A stretch of DNA of 19,639 nucleotides from Latescibacteria bacterium UBA6620 (GTDB lineage Bacteria; Latescibacterota; UBA2968): assembly GCA_002433075.1 (NCBI GenBank), contig DJHM01000011.1:81055-100693 (forward strand). The letters run 5' to 3'. A program made the position numbers and the translations under genes. The notes beneath the pieces are model-generated. The model did no database searches. It was not told the origin of the DNA and saw only the letters and a list, made by a program, of their open reading frames with translations. Positions 8,594-16,857 of the stretch are shown piece after piece. Every line of letters starts with the position of its first letter. Within the stretch, counting starts at the first letter, position 1.

Positions 8594-10180
8594 ATGTCCG
8601 AAGATCGCACGCTCTCCGGGACGTGGTCAGGCTTCTATCCCGGTGACTGGGTGAGACCCAGGCAAAATTCGGGAACGTGGATGCCCCTCGTGGACGTCGT
8701 TGACATCTTCCCCGGAAACCGCTGTGTTTCCAGACAGGGAAAATACGAACTCTACGACGCTCCGATCGGCGTACACCTGGAAATCGAGGAATCAACGAAA
8801 GCGCCCATGACGTTCGACGGGGAAGACGAATGGGAATCGGGAGGCGTCACGGCCGGAGACATCTGGTACGAAGACGGAAAGCTTCACATGTTCTACTGGG
8901 TGCTCGGTCTGGGATCGTGCTACGCCGTGAGCGAGGACGGTTATCAGTGGACCCGGGCCGAGCTGGGCGAGGTCGAGTACAACGGGTCGCGGAAAAACAA
9001 CATCCGTGGCGAAGCGCCAGAGGGAAACATATTCGAAGACCCATCCGCTCCCCCGGAGGAGCGATTCAAAGCCATGAGCGCGGGTTCGGGATGGTACGAT
9101 CCCGACACGTGGGAGAAGCTCGCCTCGGAGGAGGCGAACAGACGATGGGATGCGATGCACTACGGTGGACACGACTACGACGGTCCGAGAGTCGTGCTAC
9201 GAGGTTGGCTCGAGGGATGGACCTCACCCGATCGCTTTCGTGGCTGGAAGAAAATCAAGGAGCCGCTCGCCGAATACTCCGTCAACGGGGGCATCGTTGC
9301 CGGCTATGACGAGGCAACCGAATCCTACTACGCCTACCTTCAACCACAGGGCTTTGCACCCGACGAGCCCCTGAGCATCGGAACGGGTTCTCAGGAATCC
9401 GAGATCGTTCGTCGGGCGAACGGGATTGCCCGAACCCGGGACTTCCGCCACTGGCCCGCGCCTAAGCTGACGATGTACCCCGATGCCCAGGACGACCTGG
9501 ACATTTCCTTCTACGCCCACAACTACTTCCCCTACCCCGGACGAACCGACCTGCACGGCATGCTCACCCCCATCTTCCATCACGCGACAGGACAAATGGA
9601 CGTCCAGATCGCGTTCAGTCGAGACGGGCTGGTCTGGTACCGCCCGGAGCGACGACCGATTGTCACCCTGGGGCCGCCTGGCAGCGGAGAAGAAGGGATG
9701 ATCGGAACGGGCACGCTCCACGAGCTTCCCGACGGAAACTGGGCAGCCGCTTACTGGGGAGATTCGCGGTTACACAATGTCAAAGACGAGTACACCGCCG
9801 ACCTCTTCCCCCTGCAGCAACCCCGGAAGATGGGCTGGGCCCTCTGGCAACCGCACCGACTCTGCGGGTACGCGACGCAGGGCGAAGGCGCATTCACGAT
9901 CCCCACGATCGAACGGAAGAATCACGAGCTCCGACTCAACTACCGATGCGAACCCGGCGGCTGGGTGAGCGTCGAGCTGTTGCCGTTCATCCCTTCCATG
10001 TTCCACGGAGACATCGACCCGATTCCCGACTTCACCTTCGAGACCTGCGATCGTCTCACCGGCGACGCGCTCGACGCACCCGTGAGTTGGAACGGGAACA
10101 GCGATCTCAGCAAATCCGGAGAGATGCTGGCGATTCGTGTGAAAATGTTCCAGGCCAAAGTGTTCGCCTACAGTATCTGA
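8594..10180 (+). CDS. GH32/GH43-like five-bladed propeller protein
   Basis: A 528-residue protein resembling the large uncharacterised group annotated as glycosyl hydrolase, family 32/43-like (invertase and arabinanase superfamily, five-bladed propellers). Supporting features: repeated blade edges such as GDIWYEDGKLHMFYW (89-102), CYAVSEDGYQWTRAELG, the group's characteristic FEDPSAPPEERFKAM (147-161), the middle blades (GIARTRDFRHW), VQIAFSRDGLVWYRPERRP, and a final blade followed by a C-terminal beta-sandwich (GGWVSVELL...). Catalytic acids cannot be assigned with confidence. No signal peptide. It starts immediately after the previous stop codon with a strong SD. Linkage with GH172 fits furanoside (fructose or arabinose) metabolism, since both superfamilies include furanosidases; this is inference. 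It is the last intact gene before the decayed region. Confidence 0.72.
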   Translation: MSEDRTLSGTWSGFYPGDWVRPRQNSGTWMPLVDVVDIFPGNRCVSRQGKYELYDAPIGVHLEIEESTKAPMTFDGEDEWESGGVTAGDIWYEDGKLHMFYWVLGLGSCYAVSEDGYQWTRAELGEVEYNGSRKNNIRGEAPEGNIFEDPSAPPEERFKAMSAGSGWYDPDTWEKLASEEANRRWDAMHYGGHDYDGPRVVLRGWLEGWTSPDRFRGWKKIKEPLAEYSVNGGIVAGYDEATESYYAYLQPQGFAPDEPLSIGTGSQESEIVRRANGIARTRDFRHWPAPKLTMYPDAQDDLDISFYAHNYFPYPGRTDLHGMLTPIFHHATGQMDVQIAFSRDGLVWYRPERRPIVTLGPPGSGEEGMIGTGTLHELPDGNWAAAYWGDSRLHNVKDEYTADLFPLQQPRKMGWALWQPHRLCGYATQGEGAFTIPTIERKNHELRLNYRCEPGGWVSVELLPFIPSMFHGDIDPIPDFTFETCDRLTGDALDAPVSWNGNSDLSKSGEMLAIRVKMFQAKVFAYSI

Positions 10181-10388
10181 CTGACGTTGACCTTCCGGCA
10201 CTTCGGCGAATCGAGCACGCCCGGCCCCGGGTGGGGGCGCAACCCTGCATTACGTCCCCCAATCTCAAACATCAGATTTCCCAATTTCCTTTCCGCTTCG
10301 CACGACTGTAGTCTCTGAACGAATGTTCCGGGCCGAATCCCAGGCTAACGCAGGGTTCGGCAACGACACGCCTTGTGATTTTCGGAGC

Positions 10389-10393
10389 GGAGG
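10389..10393 (+). promoter_or_regulatory. Relict Shine-Dalgarno site of the purA pseudogene
   Basis: GGAGG sits five bases before a CTG at 10399. Reading from there gives the standard PurA N-terminus (PVTAIVGANWGDEGKGK), so the SD appears to mark the ancestral start, where ATG or GTG has become CTG. Confidence 0.6.
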
Positions 10394-10398
10394 TTCCC

Positions 10399-11598
10399 CT
10401 GCCCGTCACAGCGATCGTCGGCGCCAACTGGGGGGACGAAGGGAAAGGCAAGATGACCAACCATCTGGCACGGGAGGCCGATGCGGTCGTCCGGTTCAGG
10501 GTGGCGCGAATGCCGGGCACACCATCATCAACGAATACGGCAAGTTCGCGCTGCACATCCTCCCCTCCGGTGTCTTCTATCCGCATATCGTCAACGTCAT
10601 CGGACCCGCCGTCGCCCTCGACCTCGAGTCCCTCTTCGCCGAACTCGATGACCTGGAAGCGCGCGGCGTTCCGACCCTGAATGTTCGTGTGTCCGACCGC
10701 GCACAGATTCTCCTCCCCATCCACAAGCAGTTCGACGCATTGGAAGAGGAGCGACTCGGAGACCGCGCCTTCGGGTCGACGAAAAGCGGGATCGCGCCCT
10801 TCTACTCCGACAAGGCCCTGAAGGTGGGGGTCGACGAAATCTTCGACGAGGGAAAGCTGGCCGACCGGCTCGGCCCGATTCAGGCCTTAAGGAATCGGGT
10901 GCTGCAATCGGTCTACGGAGAGCCTCCGGTGTCGGCATCCGAACTTGTCTACCACTGCGTGGCATACCGCGATCGACTCGAGCCGTAGGTCTGCGACACC
11001 ACAGATCTGCTCCGCGAAATCCGCCAGTTCGGAGGCCGGATTCTGCTCGGAGGGCAGCTCGGTGCCCTCCGTGATCTCGATCACGGTCTGCTCGGTTTTT
11101 CGACCTCATCTTCTACATTAGCAGGCTATGGGGCCGTTGGGGCGGGGGTCCCGCCCTGGGCGATCACGGACATCGTCGCCGTCACGAAGGCCTACTCCAG
11201 CTGCGGGGGAGTACGGAGCCACAACAGGCCGACCCCGTCGAGTCGGATGGTTCGACGCGGTGGCCACGCGCTATGGCTGCTCGGTCCAGGGCGCCACAGC
11301 CGTGGCGCTCACGAATCTGGACGTGCTCGGGTATCTGAAGGAGATCCCGATCGCGACGGCCTATCGAGTGGGCGGGCGACGCATCGAGCGGTTTCTGGCA
11401 AGACTCGACGATGCGGTTCCCGTCATCGAGACCCTCCCCGGATGGGAAGGGGACCTTGCCGGGGCGACCTCCTCCGAGCAGCTGCCGGCCCCTACGCAGG
11501 CTTACGTCACAAGGCTGGAACGCTTGATCCAGGTTCCCATTCGATACGTTTCGGTGGGACCGCACAGAAACCAACTCATTTTGCGCGAAAGCGCCTAA
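10399..11598 (+). pseudogene. purA: Adenylosuccinate synthetase (purA) pseudogene
   Basis: The homology runs end to end but across broken frames. In intact form PurA joins IMP and aspartate using GTP in AMP synthesis. Segment 1 (10399-10497) gives IVGANWGDEGKGK, the P-loop with catalytic Asp. A lost C near 10497 shifts the frame, and segment 2 continues with GGANAGHTI (catalytic His), LPSGV and GSTKSGIAPFYSDK. A TAG at 10986-10988 interrupts it; the same frame resumes with VCDTTDLL, LDHG and TKAYSS. Near 11200-11210 about 20 residues (the VGAGPFPTEL region) are missing and the frame changes. Segment 3 then runs GEYGATTGRPRRVGWFD, LTNLDVL, ETLPGW and YVSVGP to the TAA at 11596-11598. The start codon is CTG. 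The FEGAQG-type motif is also degraded (LLGGQLGAL). A product would be inactive. Confidence 0.9.
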
Positions 11599-11661
11599 TT
11601 CGGGTCGGGGCAGAATCTCGGAGTGCTTATATTAGAGGCCTCCGTCGGGACGGGGAAACCC

Positions 11662-12318
11662 ATGCCGAAATTCGACCTCGACATCGCGCACGTAGGCCTG
11701 ACCGACGCATTCATCGAGCGGGCCCAGAATTGCATCAGCGAACGGTTACTCCCTGCCGCCGAACGATTCTATGGCGCCGGGGGTACCGCCTACACCCAAT
11801 GCCCCCCCGCTCTGTCCCAAGAAGCGCAGGCCGCACACTACTTCGACAGTCAACCGTGTGCGGTTTCTCTGCTGAGCAAGATGGGAAAAGAGGGGAACCG
11901 GCAGGAGGACATGCTTGCCCATCAACTCTTCGACAACGCCGCCTATTACCTCGACGAGTGGCAGTCGCGAGAGGGTCTATCTGCCCCTCTCCTTCACTCC
12001 CTTCTCCACCTCACCCTCTGCTACGAAACCCTCAGCAATCATCTCGGTCCCGCTATGGCCACTCGCTGGCGTGCGACTCTCTTGCGTGCGGCGGACGACG
12101 TGTTTCAACACTTCCGCTCTTTCGAGATCGAACCCTCCTCCCTCTCCAACCAGGAACTGGCAGAAAGCGCGGTCGCTGCGGAAGGCCTCTGGCAGATCTG
12201 TAGAATTTTCGGTGGGGAAGAATGGCGTACAGGCGCGGAGGCCTTCGTCGATGCCGTCGCCAGGACGGATCCCGAAAGCCTCATCGCCCCGGCGATCCAG
12301 AAGCCCCCGCCATCTTAG
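11662..12318 (+). CDS. Uncharacterised helical protein, probably N-terminal fragment of a decayed gene
   Basis: A 218-residue translation, largely alpha-helical, with protein-like composition throughout (GTAYTQCPPALSQEAQA, DNAAYYLDEWQ, LLHLTLCYETL, AVAAEGLWQICRIFG). The pattern of paired helices with conserved aromatic residues resembles the alpha/alpha-toroid part of polysaccharide lyase or unsaturated-glycan hydrolase-like proteins, but I cannot name a family. That fold normally needs 350 or more residues, so this looks truncated. The frame stops at 12316-12318 after a low-complexity QKPPPS. The same frame then resumes as a second coherent piece to 12621, so I suspect one gene with an internal deletion. 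The start could be ATG 11662 or GTG 11623; neither has a strong SD. Confidence 0.5.
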   Translation: MPKFDLDIAHVGLTDAFIERAQNCISERLLPAAERFYGAGGTAYTQCPPALSQEAQAAHYFDSQPCAVSLLSKMGKEGNRQEDMLAHQLFDNAAYYLDEWQSREGLSAPLLHSLLHLTLCYETLSNHLGPAMATRWRATLLRAADDVFQHFRSFEIEPSSLSNQELAESAVAAEGLWQICRIFGGEEWRTGAEAFVDAVARTDPESLIAPAIQKPPPS

Positions 12319-12621
12319 ACCGCGCCCTGGGGTGTGTGCACCTCGTCGCTATATGGCGAGTCATCCCCGACGTTCGTGGACTTTCAATCGAACGTTTGCG
12401 ACCGACTCGCGGCAGACTGGAAGAACGGGACGGTCCGCTTAGACGCCTACGGAGTCGCGCTACTCAGCTCCACCCCCGAGGGTCGCGGCTTCCTTCGGGT
12501 GGCGCTCGACCCGGACACCGGCGTTTTCGATTACGATACTACCGAGCACGAATTGCCAGCTCGACTGGCCTTCGAACTCGATCACTGCGAACGCGGAGAA
12601 GGCGCTGTGCGTCCGTCCTGA
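12319..12621 (+). pseudogene. C-terminal fragment of the decayed upstream gene
   Basis: Reading on in the same frame as the upstream fragment, bases from about 12370 give convincing protein: FVDFQSNVCDRLAADW, then DAYGVALLSSTPEGRGFLRVALDP and ELPARLAFELDH, ending at the TGA at 12619-12621. This looks like the beta-sandwich C-terminus of a large glycan-active protein. There is no SD or good start codon (an ATG- or GTG-led small protein of about 95 residues is possible but unconvincing). Most likely it is the end of the gene that begins near 11662, with the middle lost. Confidence 0.45.
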
Positions 12622-12713
12622 AACGCTCCCCCGTTTCGCCCCATCGGACGAGAAACCCATCCCTCATTCCGCAAAATCGGCCTCGGATCGGTCAACCTTT
12701 TTCACGCCCCGTT

Positions 12714-13175
12714 ATGCTATCTACAAGACGAGCTACCGTCGCCGACAAAACCTTCGCCTACGATGTCCGTAAATCTGCGTTTGGTGAGTATATTCGTCAA
12801 ACGTGGGGCTGGGATGAATCCTTCCAGCGCCACTTTCACGAACAGGACTACAACCCTGACACCACCGACATCATTACGCTCAATGGCAGCGACATTGGAC
12901 TCCTGAGGGTTCGTCGAAAGAATGATGCAGTCTACCTGGACCAGATCCTGATTCTGCCTCTCCATCAACGCCGTGGTTACGGTACCCAGCTCATTCGACA
13001 TCTTATGGATGAATGCCAGACCGCGGCTAAACCGCTCCGCCTGCAGTATCTGAAAGTCAACCCGGTGAGGCGGCTCTACAGTCGTCTCGGGTTCAAGCAG
13101 ACAAGCGAAAGCCCGCCGTATCTGTTGGCGGAATGGTCGCCCCCACACGGCGATCGAAACGTGAATCCGGCGTGA
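12714..13175 (+). CDS. GNAT-family N-acetyltransferase
   Basis: A compact 153-residue GNAT protein. Motif A is canonical: strand VYLDQILILP (73-82) followed by the acetyl-CoA loop HQRRGYGTQLIRHLMDE (84-100, Q85-x-x-G88-x-G90). The end carries VNPVRRLYSRLGFKQ (115-129), the usual motif B with its Tyr. Small stand-alone GNATs of this size often acetylate antibiotics, amino acids or ribosomal proteins; the substrate is not inferable. The start is taken as the ATG at 12714, which gives the usual LSTRRATVADK opening, although no clear SD precedes it. Its end overlaps the MFS gene, so the two are translationally coupled. It is intact although decayed genes lie on both sides. Confidence 0.88.
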   Translation: MLSTRRATVADKTFAYDVRKSAFGEYIRQTWGWDESFQRHFHEQDYNPDTTDIITLNGSDIGLLRVRRKNDAVYLDQILILPLHQRRGYGTQLIRHLMDECQTAAKPLRLQYLKVNPVRRLYSRLGFKQTSESPPYLLAEWSPPHGDRNVNPA

Positions 13176-14440
13176 CCGACACTCCGCACTCTTCACCCAG
13201 ACCAGGCCTTCTCGCTCCCCTCTCCATTCCCGACTACCGCCGCCTCCTCGCGAGCAACGCGTTGTGGTGGCAGGCGATGTGGATGGAGATGATCGTGATC
13301 GGCTGGCTCGTCCTCGAGTTAACCGATTCGCCCTGGCAGGTCGCGCTCGTGCTGTTCTACGGTTCCGTCCCCCGACTGATCTGGGGTGTCCTGAGCGGCG
13401 CGGTCGTCGACCGGGTCGGCCGACGAAGAATCATCCTCACCTGTCAGACCGTCAATCTCCTCGGATCCGGCACCATCGCGCTCCTTCTGTGGATGGACCA
13501 ACTCGCCTTCTGGCATCTCTGTGCGGCCACATTCGTCGTCGGCACAGCGTGGGCTTTCGACTGGCCGGCCCGTCGTTCCTACATGCCGGACCTGGTTGGC
13601 AAAACCCGGACCGTCGACGCCATGCTGCTCGAAAATTTCGCGCAGATCTTCTCCCGCATCCTCGGCCCGTTCAGCGGAGGGGTCCTGATCGACGCGCTGG
13701 GCCCGAAAGGCTGCTACACCGTGCTGGTCGGAATCTCGGTGGTTGCCCTCCTCATCCTTACGCGTCTCTCGCCTGCAGCACGCCCCAACAACGCACGACC
13801 GGTTCGACACGCTCTCCGTGACATCGCGGAGGGGTTCCGCTATGTTCGCCGTCACGAGGCCATCTTCGGTACGTTCCTCATGACGGTCACCATGAACAAC
13901 CTGTCGTTCCCCTACATGACGCTCCTCCCCGTGTTCGCCCGTGACGTCCTGGGCCAGGGAGCCACCGGGCTCGGAATCCTCGGGACGGCCTACGGCGTCG
14001 GCGCTTTGATCGGCCTGATCATCATCAACTTCGTCCGTCGAAGGATCAGCAGCGGTGTGATCTTCGGATTCGGATCGGCAATCCAGCCTATTGCCCTTCT
14101 CGCCTTCGCCTACTCTACGGTCTTCGAGCTGTCTATAGGTCTGCTCATCTGTGCCGGCATCGGCCAAGCCGCCTTCAGCGTGATGCAAAGCTCGATCGTC
14201 CTCGTTAACGCCAGTGACGAGATGCGCAGCCGCGCCATGGGCAGTATTGTCATCGGCATCGGCGCCGGACCACCGGGAAAACTTCAAATCGGCGCGCTCG
14301 CCGAAGCCTTCGGGGCCCCCATCGCACTGGGCGCCCAATCGTCCATGTGCATCGTGGCCGTCTTCGCCATCGCCCTGCTGATGCCCGGACTGCGGCAAGC
14401 CAGGGAACCTGATCCGGTCATTGCCACTGCCGACGACTGA
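13172..14440 (+). CDS. MFS transporter, MFS_3/enterobactin-exporter-like
   Basis: A 422-residue membrane protein with about 12 hydrophobic segments. The loop 2-3 signature is SGAVVDRVGRRR, and the last third contains MGSIVIGIGAGPPGKLQIGALAEAFGAP, typical of the MFS_3 group (EntS-like exporters and macrolide-efflux relatives). The N-terminus LSIPDYRRLLASNALWW is standard for that group. I take the GTG at 13172, which overlaps the GNAT stop codon by four bases; an ATG at 13133 would add 13 basic residues and overlaps more. MFS_3 proteins are mostly drug or siderophore exporters, so this pair with a GNAT could serve resistance or export rather than uptake for the catabolic genes. That reading is inference. 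Confidence 0.88.
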   Translation: MTDTPHSSPRPGLLAPLSIPDYRRLLASNALWWQAMWMEMIVIGWLVLELTDSPWQVALVLFYGSVPRLIWGVLSGAVVDRVGRRRIILTCQTVNLLGSGTIALLLWMDQLAFWHLCAATFVVGTAWAFDWPARRSYMPDLVGKTRTVDAMLLENFAQIFSRILGPFSGGVLIDALGPKGCYTVLVGISVVALLILTRLSPAARPNNARPVRHALRDIAEGFRYVRRHEAIFGTFLMTVTMNNLSFPYMTLLPVFARDVLGQGATGLGILGTAYGVGALIGLIIINFVRRRISSGVIFGFGSAIQPIALLAFAYSTVFELSIGLLICAGIGQAAFSVMQSSIVLVNASDEMRSRAMGSIVIGIGAGPPGKLQIGALAEAFGAPIALGAQSSMCIVAVFAIALLMPGLRQAREPDPVIATADD

Positions 14441-14585
14441 TCGCCCCTCGACCGCGGATCTCCCCAAAGTGGCCCCGAGGCCGCCTTTCAGGCCGCCATT
14501 CGATACGCCGCTCCGGGTAGCCCGGCCCGATTCCTCGGAGTTGACGTGTAAAGGCGACCTAGCGAACGTGTAGCCCGTCATCCCG

Positions 14586-14847
14586 ATGGTTGAAACCCCA
14601 CAGAACCGGCCGCCCGTGTCTCACCAGCCCGAAAGAAGCATCACAGAATTCAAACCCGACAACCGCGGATTCATCCGTCACTGGGTCTGTTCTGGACCGA
14701 ATGCGACCGCCGTCAATCCCCCCGATGCCCCTCGTCAAAGCGTCATCCTATCCACGCCCACACGCCTCCCGACGAGTGTGATCACAGGTGGACCCCGGGC
14801 CCGACGGGAAGGCCTAGCTCTTCCAAGCCCCTGGAACAAGCTGGTTT
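14586..14847 (+). pseudogene. Decayed 5' end of the downstream glycan-related gene
   Basis: The ATG at 14586 opens a frame that reads like an N-terminus, DNRGFIRHWVCSGPNATAVNPPD, similar to the opening (IRDWLVxGPF) of large glycan-active proteins. The coherent reading is then lost. A different frame becomes protein-like from about 14782 (SQVDPGPDGKA), is interrupted by the TAG at 14815-14817, and continues directly as LFQAPGTSWFVERGGF into the 14848 gene. So at least one frameshift between about 14700 and 14785 and one nonsense codon separate the original start from the rest. If this is rejected, the 407 bp from 14441 to 14847 is intergenic with nothing else recognisable in it. Confidence 0.45.
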
Positions 14848-15651
14848 GTGGAAAGGGGCGGATTTCACCACAGTCCCCACCGCCTGGACCTCTGGGCGGC
14901 GACCGATCTCGTCTCGAGCAGAGCGGTCGATGTCGAGATCAGGGTCTGGACCCCGAACACACTCGGCCTCTGGTGTGGGACCGCCCACCGCCTTCGTTTC
15001 GATCCGCCCTCTCACACAGAAGCACCACATTCCCCGACGACGACTGTGTCTCTGCTGCCGGGTCGAACGAGAATCGTCGTCTATCTTCAGAAGAGAGGAT
15101 TCCGGTCCTCCCCCTTGCAGTTCGGGCTGGAGCTCACCGACCCGGACACCGATGTCGGCATCGCCTTGCCTGGAGATCCAGCGCTGACCCCCTCGCTCGC
15201 CGGGATCGATGCGTGGCTCGAATCGCTATCGTCGGAGGTGGGGCGTCTGCAATCCACACAACCGCCCGACGTGCCCGTTGACGTCATCCTGGATCGGCCC
15301 GATGGGTCCCTCCACAAATCGTGGCCTCGAAACGAGACCGACCGGGCCTGGCACAAGAGCGCGGTAACCGGCGTTCGCGTTTCTGCCAGATTTGAAAATC
15401 ACAAATTGGACCGCCCATTCGAGTGTCCGGGAACCGAACGCCTGACTACACCCGGCGAGACGATTGAAGAATTCCGTATTCGCTACCTCGAATCGCTTGC
15501 GTTTGAGGCCAATGGGAACCCACGCCAGACCGTCCACGCTTTGCTGGCCCGACATGCGCTCGAGCGGCAGGATCGAGAAGCCGATGAGACTGTGCTGCAG
15601 GAGTCGCTGGAACACGTTTCTCAGAATCTTCACGGCGCGGACGAGCGGTGA
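14848..15651 (+). CDS. N-terminal fragment of a glycan-related protein, likely pseudogene part
   Basis: A 267-residue open frame from a GTG at 14848, but real homology-like sequence continues upstream past that codon (GTSWFVERGG) to an in-frame TAG, so the GTG is probably not a native start. Residues about 5-105 look like a beta-sandwich accessory domain (HRLDLWAATDLV, VEIRVWTPNTLGLW, GRTRIVVYLQKRG, LQFGLEL). The rest is a linker and helices (HALLARHALERQDREADE) that lead towards a toroid domain. It ends at a TGA (15649-15651) overlapping the next fragment by four bases. I favour one ancestral gene broken into pieces. Two genuine, coupled genes is the alternative. Confidence 0.5.
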   Translation: MERGGFHHSPHRLDLWAATDLVSSRAVDVEIRVWTPNTLGLWCGTAHRLRFDPPSHTEAPHSPTTTVSLLPGRTRIVVYLQKRGFRSSPLQFGLELTDPDTDVGIALPGDPALTPSLAGIDAWLESLSSEVGRLQSTQPPDVPVDVILDRPDGSLHKSWPRNETDRAWHKSAVTGVRVSARFENHKLDRPFECPGTERLTTPGETIEEFRIRYLESLAFEANGNPRQTVHALLARHALERQDREADETVLQESLEHVSQNLHGADER

Positions 15652-16802
15652 AGATTCTGCTCAGACTCTACGGGCTGGGCTGGGGATATCCCGAGCAGAG
15701 ACGTCGAATCGAGCTCGTCACGGCGGGCAGATTCCAAGTGGAACGAGCCGATGTGGAAAGTGGGTTGGAAGGGGAAGCGTTTCTGTGGCCCACGTGTCGA
15801 ATGGTCGGAAGTGCGAAGATGCGGGTAATCGATCCGGGCCTTATGGACGACTGGCTCACGGAACGAGAATCCGCCGGATTCCGATCGCATCTCAGTGCGA
15901 GCCAGACCGCCCTTACGCTCGCTGCTCTGCTCAATCTCGCGGATTTCGTTCACGACCTGCGCGACCGTGCTCTACGTCTCTGCGACAGGCTGCTACGACA
16001 ACTTGCCGAGCACACCTGCGAGGGTGTCGTTTCTGGGCCTCAGGCCGTGGCCGACCGATACATCCTGTATCCACACAGCGCCTGGACGCAGGGACTGCTT
16101 TCTTTCGCTGCCGGCTCGAACGTTGTGGAGTCCTTCTCGCCCTGGGCAGTCTTTCTGGCCTCCTCGGCCTATCGCAGCCCATCCGACCTGAACGCCCTCA
16201 TTCAACGCGCAACAAGCAGGACCTACCACGAAGCCGGGTGGCCCCTTTCTCCGCACAAGACAGACTACGGAATGCTCTCCAGTGTCGCGATCGACATCAC
16301 CCGTTCCGTCGATGCGAAATCCCGACACCTCTGGCACGCTACTCTCGGACGTGGATGCCACGTCTTCGTCAATCATCCCTCATCGCCCAGCGACGACAGC
16401 GAGCCTTTCTGGCACGGCAACGGTGTCACGCCTCGGATTGCCCAGGAAGGAAACACGCTCTTCACGACATACGATATACCGGAAAACCATCCCATCGGGT
16501 TCACACACGCACACTGGCCGATCGACGCGTTCGAAGGAACGCTCAACAGAGATGGATGGCACATTGGGAGGTCTCACAAGGGCGCCGCGATCGGCCTCTG
16601 GTGGAATCTGCCCACTCAACTTACGAGTGACGTCCTGCAGGGGCGTGAGCTGCGCGCGTGGGGGCAGCGGGCAGCGTGGATCTGTGTGTGCGGGGCACCC
16701 GATAACGGATCTATCGAGATTTTCTTAGAATCGTGTCTGTCGAGTCGGCCGGAGTTACGCGAATCCGGCCAACTCGTTTGGGAGGGACAGATCGTTCTGT
16801 AG
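15648..16802 (+). CDS. C-terminal part of a glycan-related (lyase/heparinase-like) protein, probably pseudogenised
   Basis: A 384-residue open frame. It looks like the helical toroid plus beta-sandwich of a large uncharacterised family seen beside heparinase-like genes: GLMDDWLTERESAGF, ALLNLADFVHDLRDRALRLCDRLLRQLA, FLASSAYRSPSDLNALI, HLWHATLGRGCHVFVNHPSSPSDDSEPFWHGNGV, PRIAQEGNTLFTTYDIP and RAAWICVCG. Between these blocks some stretches look scrambled (ADVESGLEGEAFLW; SLSFAAGSNVV area), as if short indels had accumulated. I recall that family as larger (about 850-950 residues), whereas everything from 14586 spans 739 codons. That comparison is from memory. The start GTG at 15648 overlaps the previous stop and has no SD. 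The 55 bp after its stop lead into the sulfatase gene. Confidence 0.55.
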   Translation: MKILLRLYGLGWGYPEQRRRIELVTAGRFQVERADVESGLEGEAFLWPTCRMVGSAKMRVIDPGLMDDWLTERESAGFRSHLSASQTALTLAALLNLADFVHDLRDRALRLCDRLLRQLAEHTCEGVVSGPQAVADRYILYPHSAWTQGLLSFAAGSNVVESFSPWAVFLASSAYRSPSDLNALIQRATSRTYHEAGWPLSPHKTDYGMLSSVAIDITRSVDAKSRHLWHATLGRGCHVFVNHPSSPSDDSEPFWHGNGVTPRIAQEGNTLFTTYDIPENHPIGFTHAHWPIDAFEGTLNRDGWHIGRSHKGAAIGLWWNLPTQLTSDVLQGRELRAWGQRAAWICVCGAPDNGSIEIFLESCLSSRPELRESGQLVWEGQIVL

Positions 16803-16857
16803 AACAACTGTCGACTCCACAACTTCTGGGGCGTCCGACGTCTTCCTGGAGGAATCC

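Noticed and set aside
10218..10239. GC-rich inverted repeat CGCCC...GGGCG after the GH32/43-like gene as a terminator
   Set aside because: The stem is only five clean base pairs around a 12-base loop and no T-run follows.
14541..14580. TTGACG as a promoter -35 element before the decayed gene
   Set aside because: No acceptable -10 hexamer occurs at 16-18 bp spacing.
13319..14581. Long minus-strand open frame opposite the MFS gene
   Set aside because: Its product is Asp/Glu/Gly/Arg-rich with no fold-like pattern, while the + strand encodes a clear 12-segment transporter.
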